From the NCBI RefSeq assembly GCF_900215205.1, contig NZ_OBDY01000003.1:234993-298992 (forward strand): 64,000 bases of DNA, read 5' to 3'. The stretch is from Paractinoplanes atraurantiacus. GTDB lineage: Bacteria > Actinomycetota > Actinomycetes > Mycobacteriales > Micromonosporaceae. Of the stretch, positions 1 to 9,622 are shown piece after piece. Under the pieces are notes generated by a model. The model ran no database searches. It saw nothing but the letters and a program-made list of their open reading frames with translations, and was not told where the DNA came from. Position 1 is the first letter of the stretch. Every line of letters begins with the position of its first letter. The translations under genes were made by a program, and so were the position numbers.

Positions 1-172
1 GCCCGCGCCTGCTGCGCCCGCGCCTGCTGCGCCCGCGCCTGCTGCGCCCGCGCCTGCTGCGCCCGCGCCTGCTGCGCCCGCGCCCGCGCCTGCGCCTGTG
101 TCTGCCGCGCCCGCGCCCGCCGCGCCCGCGCCCGCCGCGCCCGCGCCTGCCGCGCCCGCGCCCGCCGCGCGC
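1..172. repeat. Tandem 15-bp GC-rich repeat
   Basis: The 15-base unit GCCCGCGCCTGCTGC is repeated head to tail about five times from base 1 and then continues in degenerate 12-15 base forms to about base 172. It contains no spacers. It reads AAGAG on the minus strand and PAPAA in one plus frame. The array continues beyond the window edge. Confidence 0.85.
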
Positions 173-528
173 GGGTGCTGCTCGTCAGGCGAGGGATAGG
201 CAGAGGCGGCGGGAGCTGGGGGAGGCCCGCTGTCGGCAAGGGCTGGGGTAGCCGCGGGGTCGGCGAGGGCTGAGGGAGTCGCGGGGCTGGTGGGAGCTGA
301 GGAAGGCAGGGGGTTGGTGGGAGCGGAGGGATATGCGGGGTTAGGAGGAGGAGCTGAGGGTTGTGCTGGGTTGGTGGGAGCTGCGGGATGCGCGGCGTCA
401 ATAAGAGCCGGGGGATCCGCTGGGTCGGCGGAAGGTGAGGCAGGGTCTTCGGGAGCGGGAGCGGGAGCGGGAGCGGGAGCGGGAACGGGAACGGAGGGAC
501 TCGGTTGGTTGGCGGGAGGGAAGGTCAA
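1..528 (-). CDS. Partial Pro/Ala-rich low-complexity protein (runs off left edge)
   Basis: One minus-strand frame stays open from about base 528 to the window edge. It reads a Pro/Ala/Ser/Asn-rich stretch with motifs such as PAPAPAPAP and SAPTNP, then near the edge repeats the 5-residue unit AAGAG. A possible TTG start overlaps the stop of the SMR gene (TTGA), so it could be translationally coupled. Pro and Ala codons vary freely in the third position, as expected if the amino-acid composition rather than the DNA is kept. No domain is recognisable and no start is certain. The alternative is plain non-coding repeat DNA: a short Pro/Ala frame on the other strand also reads through bases 2-199. 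Confidence 0.4.
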   Translation of the reverse strand, partial: MTFPPANQPSPSVPVPAPAPAPAPAPEDPASPSADPADPPALIDAAHPAAPTNPAQPSAPPPNPAYPSAPTNPLPSSAPTSPATPSALADPAATPALADSGPPPAPAASAYPSPDEQHPRAAGAGAAGAGAAGAGAAGAGAADTGAGAGAGAAGAGAAGAGAAGAGAAGAGAAGAG

Positions 529-845
529 TGGGCACCGCCCAGGTTGACGATGACCACGCCGGCGATGATGAGGCTCACGCCGATTACTTTGGGCAATGTC
601 AAAGGCTCGCCCAGGAATGCCGCGCCGATGGCGACGATGGCGGCTGTGCCGACGGCTGACCAGACGGCGTAGACGACGCCCACCGGCAGGTCGCGGACGG
701 TCAAGGCCAGCATCAGGAATGAGACGGCGTAGCCGGACAGGCAGGCGAGGGTGGGCCACAGCCTGGTGAAGCCGTCGGTCGTCTTGAGCATGCTCGTGGC
801 GGCGACCTCGGAGGAGATGGCGAGCAGCAGGAACAGATACGGCAC
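525..845 (-). CDS. Small multidrug resistance (SMR) efflux protein
   Basis: Encodes a 106-residue, four-helix membrane protein of the EmrE/QacE/SugE family, which works as an antiparallel dimer exchanging protons for cationic lipophilic compounds. The membrane-embedded glutamate needed for transport is visible in helix 1 (ISSEVAATSMLK), and the family motifs GFTRLWP and VVYAVWSAVG follow. The start chosen is GTG at 845, six bases after GGGAGA, because it gives the usual family length of about 107 residues. A longer frame reaches 890 but would translate through the upstream palindromes. The gene lies downstream of the MFS gene on the same strand, 93 bases away, with its own operator-like sequence. 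Confidence 0.9.
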   Translation of the reverse strand: MPYLFLLLAISSEVAATSMLKTTDGFTRLWPTLACLSGYAVSFLMLALTVRDLPVGVVYAVWSAVGTAAIVAIGAAFLGEPLTLPKVIGVSLIIAGVVIVNLGGAH

Positions 846-859
846 GACGACTCTCCCGA

Positions 860-891
860 CTTGTACGTCTGTACAAGAGCGAACGTACAAG
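860..891 (-). promoter_or_regulatory. Palindromic operator ahead of the SMR gene
   Basis: Bases 860-877 read CTTGTACGTCTGTACAAG, a perfect inverted repeat with 7-base arms and a 4-base centre. A third copy of the half site, GTACAAG, lies at 885-891. The block sits just upstream of the SMR ribosome-binding site, where a TetR- or MerR-type repressor of an efflux gene would bind. No regulator gene is adjacent. Confidence 0.6.
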
Positions 892-938
892 AAAAGTCTT
901 CACGAGTCACTGCCGTCAATTCGGCCCCAACTGACCCG

Positions 939-2171
939 CTAAGGGGTGGCGCCGGCCGTCGCGGGGGTGGGGAGGTCATCCGGCTGGGGGGAGACCGTCG
1001 ACGTGCGCCGATGACGGAGCTCGGCCGGGAGGACCAGGAGGGCGATCAGAATGCCCACGCCGCCGACGGCTACGAAGCCCCACGGTGGGGAGAGCGTGTC
1101 GGCGGCCAGGCCGGCCAGCGGGCCGCCCAGGGCCACGCCCACCGTCAGGGCCGAGTTGTGCAAGCCCATCGCCTCGCCCCGGGCGGCGGCGGGGGTCATG
1201 CGGCTGACCGCGTCGGCGCTGGAGGTGATCAGCGGGGCGCACAGGGCGCCCGCCGGCAGCAGGAGCAGGGCGATCAGCCACCAGTGGGACGAGCCCAGGC
1301 TGACCGCCGCGGTGGCCAGCGCCATGGGGGCCAGCAGGACGATCGGTGGCAGGCCCCGGCGGATCGTGCCGTAGGCGAAGCCGCCGAGCAGGGAGAAGAA
1401 CGCCCACAACGTCATGACCAGGCCGGTCCAGCCGAGTTCGCCGTTTTCGCGCAGCACGGCCACGACCGCGACGTCTGTGCCGGCCAGGACGACCGTGGCG
1501 GCCGACGTGATGGCCAGGATGGCGACGAAGCGCGGGGTCAGCCAGCTGCGGCGGGGGACCCTCTCGCCCGACTCGATGGAGGCCTCGTGTGCGCCCCGGA
1601 CCGGCGGGTTGAGCAGCCACAGGCCGATGCCGGAGACCAGGATGCCGCTGCCGATGGCCAGCATGGCCCAGCGCGGGCCGGCGCTCGTGGCGATCAGCAC
1701 GCCCAGGGCGGGACCGGTCATGAAGCTGAGCTCGGTGGTGATCGAGTCGAGCGCGAAGGCCGGCAGGCGCTGCGACTCGGGTGTCATCGCCGCGATGGCC
1801 TGGCGGGCCACCGAGAACGCCGGCAGCGCCAGGAAACCGCCGACCAGCGCGATGGCCAGCAGCACCGGGAACGGCACGGCCTGGGCCAGCGACCAGAACA
1901 GCACCTCGGCGACCGTGGTCAGCACCAGCACCAGCCGCAGGCCCCGCCGGTCGATGAGGCGGCCCATCACCGGGGCGCCGACCGAGCCGCCGATGGTGAA
2001 GGCGGCGCCGATCAGCCCGGCGGCGCCGTAACCCCGCCCGAGGTCGTTCACCACGTGCAGGGTGAGCGTCACCGCGCCGGCGGCGATGGGAATGCGCGCG
2101 AGCGTCGCGACCACCAGCAACGACTTGATGCCGGGCAGGGCGAGCGTCTCGCGGTAAGGCTTGAGCAGCAT
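939..2171 (-). CDS. MFS transporter
   Basis: A 410-residue major facilitator superfamily protein with about twelve hydrophobic helices and a central cytoplasmic loop near residues 190-215. The loop between helices 2 and 3 carries a motif-A-like stretch (GAPVMGRLIDRRGLR, about residues 64-78), typical of proton-coupled drug or metabolite exporters. The C-terminus is a hydrophilic tail. Start is ATG at 2171. No substrate can be read from the sequence. The gene lies upstream of the SMR pump, so the pair could be an export island, but each has its own leader. Confidence 0.85.
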   Translation of the reverse strand: MLLKPYRETLALPGIKSLLVVATLARIPIAAGAVTLTLHVVNDLGRGYGAAGLIGAAFTIGGSVGAPVMGRLIDRRGLRLVLVLTTVAEVLFWSLAQAVPFPVLLAIALVGGFLALPAFSVARQAIAAMTPESQRLPAFALDSITTELSFMTGPALGVLIATSAGPRWAMLAIGSGILVSGIGLWLLNPPVRGAHEASIESGERVPRRSWLTPRFVAILAITSAATVVLAGTDVAVVAVLRENGELGWTGLVMTLWAFFSLLGGFAYGTIRRGLPPIVLLAPMALATAAVSLGSSHWWLIALLLLPAGALCAPLITSSADAVSRMTPAAARGEAMGLHNSALTVGVALGGPLAGLAADTLSPPWGFVAVGGVGILIALLVLPAELRHRRTSTVSPQPDDLPTPATAGATP

Positions 2172-2231
2172 GTGGATCCTGACCTCCGGGACACATCCTG
2201 CCCCGGAGGTACGACAGAAAACCAGCGGAGA

Positions 2232-2810
2232 TCAGGCCGAGACGACCGGTGTGCCCGTCGTCTCAATCTGCGCCGACCGCATCTCTTCCAGCGCCGACGC
2301 CGTGGTGCCCTCGGCCACGCCGGCGGTCAGCTCGAGCAGCACCGTCGTCGCGAAACCCTCCGCCTTGGCGTCGAGTGCTGTAGCCCGTACGCAATGGTCC
2401 GTTGCGATGCCGACCAGCTCGACCTCCGTAACGCCCCGTGAGCGCAACCAGTCCGCCAAGGTCTCCCCGCCGTCGGTGTGGCCCTCGAAGCCGGAGTACG
2501 CCGCCTTGTGCTCACCCTTGTGGAAGACCGCCTCGATGCGGTCGGTGCTCAGCTCCGGGTGGAACTCGGCCCCGTCCGAGCCGACCACGCAGTGTGCCGG
2601 CCAGGTGTCGTGGTAGTCGGGGTGGTCGCTGAAGTGGTTGCCGGGGTCGATGTGCCAGTCCTTGGTGGCGACCACGTGGTCCCAGCGGGCGCCCGCCTTG
2701 CGCAGGACCAGCGAGATGCCCTTGGCCACGGCGGCGCCGCCGCCGACGGCCAGGGAGCCGCCCTCGCAGAAGTCGTTCTGGACGTCGACGATGATCAGCG
2801 CGCGTGTCAC
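2232..2810 (-). CDS. pncA: Nicotinamidase
   Basis: Hydrolyses nicotinamide to nicotinate for NAD salvage in the cytoplasm. The 192-residue product has the catalytic triad of the cysteine-hydrolase family: Asp9 (IIVDVQNDF), Lys98 (FHKGEHKAAYSGF) and Cys140 (IATDHCVRATA). The metal-binding set Asp51, His53, His59 and probably His73 lies in KDWHIDPGNHF and PAHC. The start is GTG at 2810, whose GTGA overlaps the stop of pncB; this ties translation of the two genes. A longer upstream frame lies inside pncB and is not needed for the fold. The gene order puts the amidase directly behind the enzyme that uses its product. Confidence 0.95.
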   Translation of the reverse strand: MTRALIIVDVQNDFCEGGSLAVGGGAAVAKGISLVLRKAGARWDHVVATKDWHIDPGNHFSDHPDYHDTWPAHCVVGSDGAEFHPELSTDRIEAVFHKGEHKAAYSGFEGHTDGGETLADWLRSRGVTEVELVGIATDHCVRATALDAKAEGFATTVLLELTAGVAEGTTASALEEMRSAQIETTGTPVVSA

Positions 2811-4093
2811 GGGACCCCCACGATGGTGACCGGAATGGCCGGGTCGCCGGCCGACAGCTTCAGACCCTCCCACGGTATCGAGATCAGGCACTGGCGCAGA
2901 TGTTCACGGGATTCCCGCAACGCCGGCTGTTCGACGATCTCGCCCGCGGCGACGATCGGGCGCTGGAGAAGCCGGTCGTTCGGCTCGTGATCGGGCACGC
3001 CCTGGGACACGATGATCTCTTCGGTGGCCGTGCCGGTGGGCTTGTGCCGGCGGACCGCCGTCTTGCGGCCGCCGACGGTCGCTTTGTTCTCCGAGCGCTT
3101 CACCACCGGGCGGCCCTCGACCTCGACCAGCTTGTAGACCAGGCCCGCGGTCGGCGCGCCGGAACCGGTGACCACCGCCGTGCCGGCGCCGTACATGTCG
3201 ACGGGCTCGGCCGCGAGGGCGGCGATCGCGTATTCGTCCATGTCGCCCGAAACGACGATCTTGGTCTCGGTGGCGCCCAGCGAGTCGAGAAGCTCGCGCG
3301 AGTGCTGCGCGAGCACCGACAGGTCGCCCGAGTCGATCCGGACCGCCCGCAGGTCGGGGCCGGCCACCGCGATCGCGTTCCGGATGCCCTGGGCGATGTC
3401 GTACGTGTCGACCAGCAGTGTCGTGTTCTTGCCGAGGGCGGCAACCTGTGAGGCGAAGGCGGCCGGCTCGTCGTCGTGCAGCAGCGTGAACGCGTGGGCC
3501 GACGTGCCAGTGGTCGGGATGCCGTAGCGGGCGCCGGCCGCGAGGTTGGACGTCGAGGCGAAACCCGCCAGGTAGGCCGCGCGGGCCGCGGCCACGGCGC
3601 TGTCCTCGTGCGTACGCCTCGAACCCATCTCGATGATCGGGCGGCCCCGGGCCGCCGTGACCATGCGCGCGGCCGCCGAGGCGATGGCCGAGTCGTGGTT
3701 GAGCACCGAGAGGATGAGCGTCTCGAGGACCACGCACTCGGCGAACGTGCCCGAGACGGTCATGATCGGCGAACCGGGGAAGAAGAGCTCGCCCTCCGCG
3801 TAGCCGTCGATGTCGCCACTGAAGCGGTAGTCGCGCAGCCAGGCCGCCGTGGTCTCGTCGACGATGCCCGCCTCACGCAGGAAGCCGACCTCGGCCTCGC
3901 TGAAGCGGAAGTCGCGGATCAGCTCGACCAGGCGGCCGGTGCCGGCGACCACGCCGTACCTCCGCCCGCCCGGCAGCCGCCGCGCGAAGACCTCGAAGAC
4001 GCACGGCCGGCCGGCGGTGCCGTCCTTGAGCGCGGCGCTGACCATGGTCAGCTCGTACTGATCGGTGAGCAGCGCGGGGGCGAAGGAGTTCAC
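2807..4093 (-). CDS. pncB: Nicotinate phosphoribosyltransferase
   Basis: Converts nicotinate, PRPP and ATP to nicotinate mononucleotide, the entry step of NAD salvage (Preiss-Handler route). The 428-residue protein matches bacterial PncB: N-terminal [10 protein letters not shown], the MGSRRTHE active-site region, the phosphate-binding stretch GTSAHAF and the later DSGDL motif. The start is GTG at 4093, six bases after a TAGGGT box, which suggests a leaderless transcript. It is the first gene of a two-gene operon with pncA and is divergent from clpS, as in M. tuberculosis (Rv1330c beside Rv1331). Confidence 0.96.
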   Translation of the reverse strand: MNSFAPALLTDQYELTMVSAALKDGTAGRPCVFEVFARRLPGGRRYGVVAGTGRLVELIRDFRFSEAEVGFLREAGIVDETTAAWLRDYRFSGDIDGYAEGELFFPGSPIMTVSGTFAECVVLETLILSVLNHDSAIASAAARMVTAARGRPIIEMGSRRTHEDSAVAAARAAYLAGFASTSNLAAGARYGIPTTGTSAHAFTLLHDDEPAAFASQVAALGKNTTLLVDTYDIAQGIRNAIAVAGPDLRAVRIDSGDLSVLAQHSRELLDSLGATETKIVVSGDMDEYAIAALAAEPVDMYGAGTAVVTGSGAPTAGLVYKLVEVEGRPVVKRSENKATVGGRKTAVRRHKPTGTATEEIIVSQGVPDHEPNDRLLQRPIVAAGEIVEQPALRESREHLRQCLISIPWEGLKLSAGDPAIPVTIVGVP

Positions 4094-4099
4094 AACCCC

Positions 4100-4105
4100 A
4101 CCCTA
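4100..4105 (-). promoter_or_regulatory. -10 box of a probable leaderless pncB promoter
   Basis: Minus-strand TAGGGT ends six bases before the GTG start of pncB. That spacing puts the transcription start on the start codon itself, and no Shine-Dalgarno sequence lies between. This is inferred from geometry only. Confidence 0.55.
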
Positions 4106-4189
4106 TTGCGCCGGACGGCCCCTTACGAACTGCCCGCTGACCTGCGGTTCGGCGTTCCGGTTCACCGATGCGGCAAATCCGGTGGCAAC

Positions 4190-4489
4190 ATGGGGGGCAT
4201 GGCGTTGCCTCAGGTTGCTCCCGTCGAGACGCCGGAGATCCAAGAAGCACCGGAAGACGACCGGCCGTGGGTGACCATCGTCTGGGACGATCCGGTCAAC
4301 CTCATGTCGTACGTGACCTGGGTTTTTCAAAAGCTCTTCGGTTACAGCAAGGAGAAGGCCGAGGCCCTGATGCTGGACGTGCACACGAAGGGCAAGGCGG
4401 TGGTCAGCATCGGTGCGCGCGAGCGCATGGAGATGGACGCCAACCAGCTGCACGGTTACGGCCTCTGGGCCACGGTCGACCGGTCCTGA
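4190..4489 (+). CDS. clpS: ClpS adaptor of the Clp protease
   Basis: A 99-residue adaptor that delivers N-degron substrates to ClpAP/ClpCP. The core is clear: [20 protein letters not shown] near residues 30-49, then the helix [19 protein letters not shown] and the C-terminal [19 protein letters not shown]. The DDPVNLM loop supplies the substrate-binding pocket known from the family. ATG at 4190 has a weak GGTGG four bases upstream; ATG at 4199 is the alternative. It is followed 19 bases later by a DUF2017 gene, the usual actinobacterial pair. Confidence 0.95.
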   Translation: MGGMALPQVAPVETPEIQEAPEDDRPWVTIVWDDPVNLMSYVTWVFQKLFGYSKEKAEALMLDVHTKGKAVVSIGARERMEMDANQLHGYGLWATVDRS

Positions 4490-4508
4490 ACACCGCGGGA
4501 GAGGGCAG

Positions 4509-5009
4509 ATGTTCCGACGCAACGGCAGCCAGTGTGTGGCCACCTTCGCGATCGACGAGGTGCGTGTGTTGCGCAAAGTCGCCGGTGAGGTGGTCGGTCT
4601 GCTGACCGACGGCATGGATCACGGCGATCCCGTGGTCTCGCGCCTGTTCCCCGACATCTATCCGGATCGCCCGGACGACTCGGCCGAGTTCCGCCTCTAC
4701 ACCGAGGGCGAGCTGAAAACCGGCAAGATCGACCAGGCCGGTGCGATTCTCGCGGCTCTGCCGGACGAGGGCGAGGGGGAGGTACGCCTCGACGGTGAGG
4801 CCGCCGAGGCCTGGCTCCGTGCCATCAACGACGCGCGGCTGGCCATGGGCACCAGGCTCGACATCAGGGCCGACACCGATCTGAGCGAAGAGCTGGAGAC
4901 GGCGGTCGTCCGCGATCCCGGCTCCAGCCGCGTCTTCCAGCTCAGCGTCTACGCGTACCTGGGCTATCTCCAGGAGTCGCTGCTGAACGCCCTGCCCGAG
5001 ATAGAGTGA
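4509..5009 (+). CDS. DUF2017 family protein
   Basis: A 166-residue soluble protein of a family confined mainly to actinobacteria and nearly always found between clpS and the mec-cysO-cysM genes. Its function is not established. The sequence begins MFRRNGSQCVATFAIDEVRVL, is acidic in the middle and ends YLGYLQESLLNALPEIE. The ATG at 4509 has a good purine-rich leader (GGGAGAGGG). Context suggests a role with ClpS in protein turnover or with the cysteine pathway, but nothing in the sequence decides between them. Confidence 0.85.
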   Translation: MFRRNGSQCVATFAIDEVRVLRKVAGEVVGLLTDGMDHGDPVVSRLFPDIYPDRPDDSAEFRLYTEGELKTGKIDQAGAILAALPDEGEGEVRLDGEAAEAWLRAINDARLAMGTRLDIRADTDLSEELETAVVRDPGSSRVFQLSVYAYLGYLQESLLNALPEIE

Positions 5010-5043
5010 GCCCCGCCACGCTCGGGGTGGGGAAATCTCACGG

Positions 5044-5049
5044 TAATGT
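5044..5049 (+). promoter_or_regulatory. -10 box of a probable leaderless mec promoter
   Basis: TAATGT ends seven bases before the GTG at 5057 that aligns with the start of Mec homologues. It lies 35 bases beyond the DUF2017 stop, so the cysteine operon may have its own promoter. Confidence 0.5.
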
Positions 5050-5056
5050 GAACAAC

Positions 5057-5479
5057 GTGCTGACCATCGACAGCGCGATCGTCGACGCGATCGTCGCCCA
5101 CGCCCGCCGGGACCACCCCGACGAGGCCTGTGGCGTGGTCGCGGGCCCGATCGGCAGCGACCGGCCGGCCCGGCTCATCCCGATGGACAACGCGGCCCGC
5201 TCGATGACGTTCTACGAGTTCGACTCCATGGAGCAGCTGCGCGTCTGGCGCGAGATGGACGACAACGACGAGGAGCCGGTGGTCATCTACCACTCCCACA
5301 CGGCGACCGAGGCCTATCCGTCACGGACGGACATCTCCTTCGCCGGCGAGCCCGGTGCGCATTATCTTCTGGTCTCCACCCGCGAGCCGGATTCCGAAGA
5401 GATCCGGTCGTTCCGCATAGTGGACGGCGTGGTGACCGAGGAAGAGATCAACATCGTGGATGCGACGGTAGACGCGTGA
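5057..5479 (+). CDS. mec: JAMM/MPN+ metallopeptidase of the CysO pathway
   Basis: A 140-residue zinc peptidase homologous to M. tuberculosis Mec (Rv1334), which cleaves cysteine from the C-terminus of the CysO-cysteine adduct. The JAMM signature is complete: an upstream Glu, then HSHTATEAYPSRTD with the two His and the Asp that bind zinc. The shared stretch AHARRDHPDEACGV is almost identical to the Rv1334 sequence as I recall it. Three starts are possible: GTG 5006 (overlapping the DUF2017 stop), 5048 and 5057; 5057 is chosen because of the leaderless -10 box. Next come cysO and cysM. Confidence 0.93.
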   Translation: MLTIDSAIVDAIVAHARRDHPDEACGVVAGPIGSDRPARLIPMDNAARSMTFYEFDSMEQLRVWREMDDNDEEPVVIYHSHTATEAYPSRTDISFAGEPGAHYLLVSTREPDSEEIRSFRIVDGVVTEEEINIVDATVDA

Positions 5480-5547
5480 TGGCGAGCGCTGTGCAGTCGT
5501 ACATGTTCGGGCAGAGCCCGGTGTCGGTCTTCTACGAGTGTCGCTGA
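5479..5547 (+). CDS. Possible 22-residue small ORF between mec and cysO
   Basis: An ATG overlaps the mec stop codon (TGATG) and opens a 22-codon frame, starting MASAVQSY and ending in Cys-Arg just before TGA. The 60 bases that follow up to cysO contain no gene. Actinobacterial cysteine operons are known to use short cysteine-containing upstream ORFs for attenuation, but here there is only one Cys codon and no clear hairpin, so this may be chance. Confidence 0.25.
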   Translation: MASAVQSYMFGQSPVSVFYECR

Positions 5548-5606
5548 CGACCTCGTACAGAAGACCCTGCCCACAGTTCGTTCTTCCTTTTGGAGCATTC
5601 ACCGTC

Positions 5607-7299
<1,693 letters not shown>

Positions 7300-7414
7300 G
7301 TGTTGCCTCCGCCTGTTGCGTCCGTCAAAGTCGTCACTTCGTGCAACGCGAACGACTCACCGGACGTAACGGGAATTGCGTTAATGGCCGAGGTCACGGG
7401 CGGTGTGATGTACG

Positions 7415-7432
7415 TTGTCGATTTAGCGACAA
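7415..7432. promoter_or_regulatory. Inverted repeat in the 7300-7562 intergenic region
   Basis: TTGTCGATTTAGCGACAA has perfect 6-base arms around ATTTAG and overlaps a second, shorter inverted repeat (GATTT...AAATC). It lies 131 bases before the phosphodiesterase gene and 116 bases before the divergent membrane-protein gene, in the only AT-richer part of the spacer. The rest of 7300-7562 shows nothing further. Confidence 0.35.
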
Positions 7433-7562
7433 ATCGATCAGACGTTTACATGGCGCGCAGGTCCCGGCGTACGCTTCGCTCCGTGATTGACTGGTCTGAC
7501 GACTCCAGCACGGACCGGTCGGGCGGGGCGTGTACGACCCAGTGTGAGCCAGAGGGACCCGC

Positions 7563-8309
7563 ATGCGACTGACCGTTCTCGGCTGTGCCGGCAGTTTTCC
7601 CGGCCCCGAGTCGGCTTGTTCCGCCTATCTCGTCGAGGCTGAGGGCTTCCGGCTTCTGGTCGATTTCGGCTCGGGCTCGTTGTCCGCTCTTCAGCGCTAC
7701 TCGGACATGAACAAGATCGACGCCATCGTCCTGACGCATCTGCATTGCGATCACGTCCTGGACGCTTGTACGTACATCGTGGTGCGCCGCTACGACCCGT
7801 CCGGCGCGCTGCCGCCGGTGCCGGTCTACGCGCCGCTCGGTGCGGCGGAGCGGATCTCCTCGGCCTACAGCCAGGAGAACGAGGCCATCGACGACGTGTA
7901 CACCTTCTACGGTCTGCAGCCCGGGACGTTCCCCATCGGCCCGTTCTCGGTCACTGTCGATCGGGTCAATCATCCGGTCGAGACGTACGGGGTGAGGATC
8001 GAGCACGGAGGGCGTGTGCTCGCCTACTCTTCGGACACGGCGCCCTGTGAACCGCTGCTGCGACTCGCCGCCGGCGCAGATCTTTTTCTTTGTGAGGCGA
8101 GTTACGCCGACGGGGTCGAGAACCCTCCCGGCCTGCACCTCACCGGCCGCGAGGCGGGCGAGGCGGCGACCAAGGCGGACGTCGGGCGACTGTTGCTGAC
8201 CCATCTGGTGCCCGCATGGGTCTCGGAGGCATCTATTGTGGATGCCGCCGTGGCCGCATTTGCGGGACCGGTTGAGGTCGTGCGCCCCGGTGCCCGTTAC
8301 GATCTCTGA
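7563..8309 (+). CDS. Metallo-beta-lactamase-fold hydrolase, Rv1339-like phosphodiesterase
   Basis: A 248-residue MBL-fold enzyme with the metal motif THLHCDH (His59, His61, Asp63, His64), later DTAPC and a C-terminal His in LLTHL. It resembles M. tuberculosis Rv1339, reported as an atypical class II cAMP phosphodiesterase, and like Rv1339 sits upstream of rph and rdgB. The fold is shared with RNase Z, so an RNA substrate is not excluded, but the RNase Z exosite is absent. GAGGGA lies before ATG 7563. In M. tuberculosis murI precedes this gene; it is absent here. Confidence 0.88.
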   Translation: MRLTVLGCAGSFPGPESACSAYLVEAEGFRLLVDFGSGSLSALQRYSDMNKIDAIVLTHLHCDHVLDACTYIVVRRYDPSGALPPVPVYAPLGAAERISSAYSQENEAIDDVYTFYGLQPGTFPIGPFSVTVDRVNHPVETYGVRIEHGGRVLAYSSDTAPCEPLLRLAAGADLFLCEASYADGVENPPGLHLTGREAGEAATKADVGRLLLTHLVPAWVSEASIVDAAVAAFAGPVEVVRPGARYDL

Positions 8310-8355
8310 GCCGGGGGACTGAAGCACCAGCGGATCGTGATCTTGGAGTTGTTGC

Positions 8356-9561
8356 ATGCGCATCGTTCGCCTGGCCAACTTCGTGACCCCTCATACGGGT
8401 GGCCTGCGGACCGCACTTCGGAACCTCGGCGAGGGCTATCAGCGCGCCGGCCATGAGGCCGTGCTCGTGGTGCCCGGTCGCGAGCGCTCCGACAAGATGA
8501 CCAGCCAGGGCCGCGTCATCACGCTGCCCAGCGCGCCACTGCCGCGCACCGGCGGGTACCGCGTCATGACCGGCCGCCGCGACCTGGCCAAGCTCCTCGA
8601 CTCCCTCGAGCCCGACCGCATCGAGGTCTCCGACCGCACCACGCTGCGCTGGACCGGCAGCTGGGCCCGGCAGCGCGGGGTCGGCTCCATCATGGTGTCG
8701 CACGAGAGCCTGGCCGGCCTGCTCGGCGTCTGGGGCATGCCCAAACGTGAGCAGCTCGCCGACAAATACAACCTGCGCACCTCCGAGTTCTTCGACCAGA
8801 TCGTCTGCACCACCTCCTTCGCGGCCGCCGAGTTCCGCCGCATCGGCGCGCCCAACCTCATCGAGGTGCCGCTCGGCGTCGACCTCGACGCCTTCCACCC
8901 GTCCCGGGCCGACGGGGCCGTCCGCGCCCGCTACGCCCGCCCGGACGAGGTGCTGGTGGCGTTCTGCAGCCGTCTCTCCGGCGTGAAAAAGCCCGAGCTG
9001 GCCGTGGACGCGCTCGCCGTGCTGCGCAACGACAAGGTGCCGGCCGTGCTCGCGGTGGCCGGAGACGGCGTACGGCGGGCCGCCCTGGCCTATCGCGCGG
9101 CTCGCCTCCCGGTGCGCTTCGCCGGGCACATCAGCGACCGCTCGACGATGGCCGCCCTGCTCGCCAGCGCCGACGTGGTGGTGGCGCCGGGGCCGGTCGA
9201 GACCTTCGGGCTGGCCGCGCTCGAGGCGCTCGCCTGCGGCACACCGGTCGTGGTCAACGAGTCGAGCGCGCTGCCCGAGGTGGTCGGCGACGCCGGCGTC
9301 GCGGTTCCGGGCACGGCCGAGGCCTTCGCCCAAGGTGTACGCACGCTGCTGGAGCGCCCCGAAGCCGAGCGGCGGGCCGCGGCCCGCGCCCGCGCCGAGC
9401 AGTTCGGATGGCAGACCGCCGTGGACGGCTTCCTGCGCGCCCACCGGGCCCTGCCCGAGGTCGCGGTGGCCGGCGTGCCGGCGGCCCGTCAGCGCCCGGC
9501 CGCGGTGCTGCGCCCGGCCGTTCCCCGGCCCGACCAAGCTTTCACCGGCTGGTTCGGCTGA
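8356..9561 (+). CDS. Glycosyltransferase family 4
   Basis: A 401-residue GT-B retaining glycosyltransferase. The N-terminal acceptor half has the glycine-rich loop TPHTGGLRTALRNLGEGY near residues 12-29. The C-terminal nucleotide-sugar half carries the EX7E motif ETFGLAALE and the following ACGTPVV. The closest functional comparison is to transferases of the mannosyl/glucosyl type (MgtA, PimB); donor and acceptor are unknown. It starts at ATG 8356 after GGAG. It sits between the phosphodiesterase and rph, where M. tuberculosis has no such gene. Confidence 0.9.
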   Translation: MRIVRLANFVTPHTGGLRTALRNLGEGYQRAGHEAVLVVPGRERSDKMTSQGRVITLPSAPLPRTGGYRVMTGRRDLAKLLDSLEPDRIEVSDRTTLRWTGSWARQRGVGSIMVSHESLAGLLGVWGMPKREQLADKYNLRTSEFFDQIVCTTSFAAAEFRRIGAPNLIEVPLGVDLDAFHPSRADGAVRARYARPDEVLVAFCSRLSGVKKPELAVDALAVLRNDKVPAVLAVAGDGVRRAALAYRAARLPVRFAGHISDRSTMAALLASADVVVAPGPVETFGLAALEALACGTPVVVNESSALPEVVGDAGVAVPGTAEAFAQGVRTLLERPEAERRAAARARAEQFGWQTAVDGFLRAHRALPEVAVAGVPAARQRPAAVLRPAVPRPDQAFTGWFG

Positions 9562-9610
9562 GTTATCCACAGGAGCCGGGGCGGCTGAGGCGCGCCGGGC
9601 CCACTGCGCA

Positions 9611-9616
9611 TAAGGT
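9611..9616 (+). promoter_or_regulatory. -10 box of a probable leaderless rph promoter
   Basis: TAAGGT is followed by six bases and then the ATG of rph at 9623. There is no Shine-Dalgarno sequence. Confidence 0.55.
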
Positions 9617-9622
9617 TTGGGC

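Noticed and set aside
1-172. Possible CRISPR array at the left edge
   Set aside because: The units are direct 12-15 base repeats with no spacers, in frame with a low-complexity protein.
861-2441. 526-codon plus-strand frame opposite the MFS gene
   Set aside because: Arg/Gly/Gln-rich antisense shadow; the minus strand encodes a clear MFS transporter and nicotinamidase.
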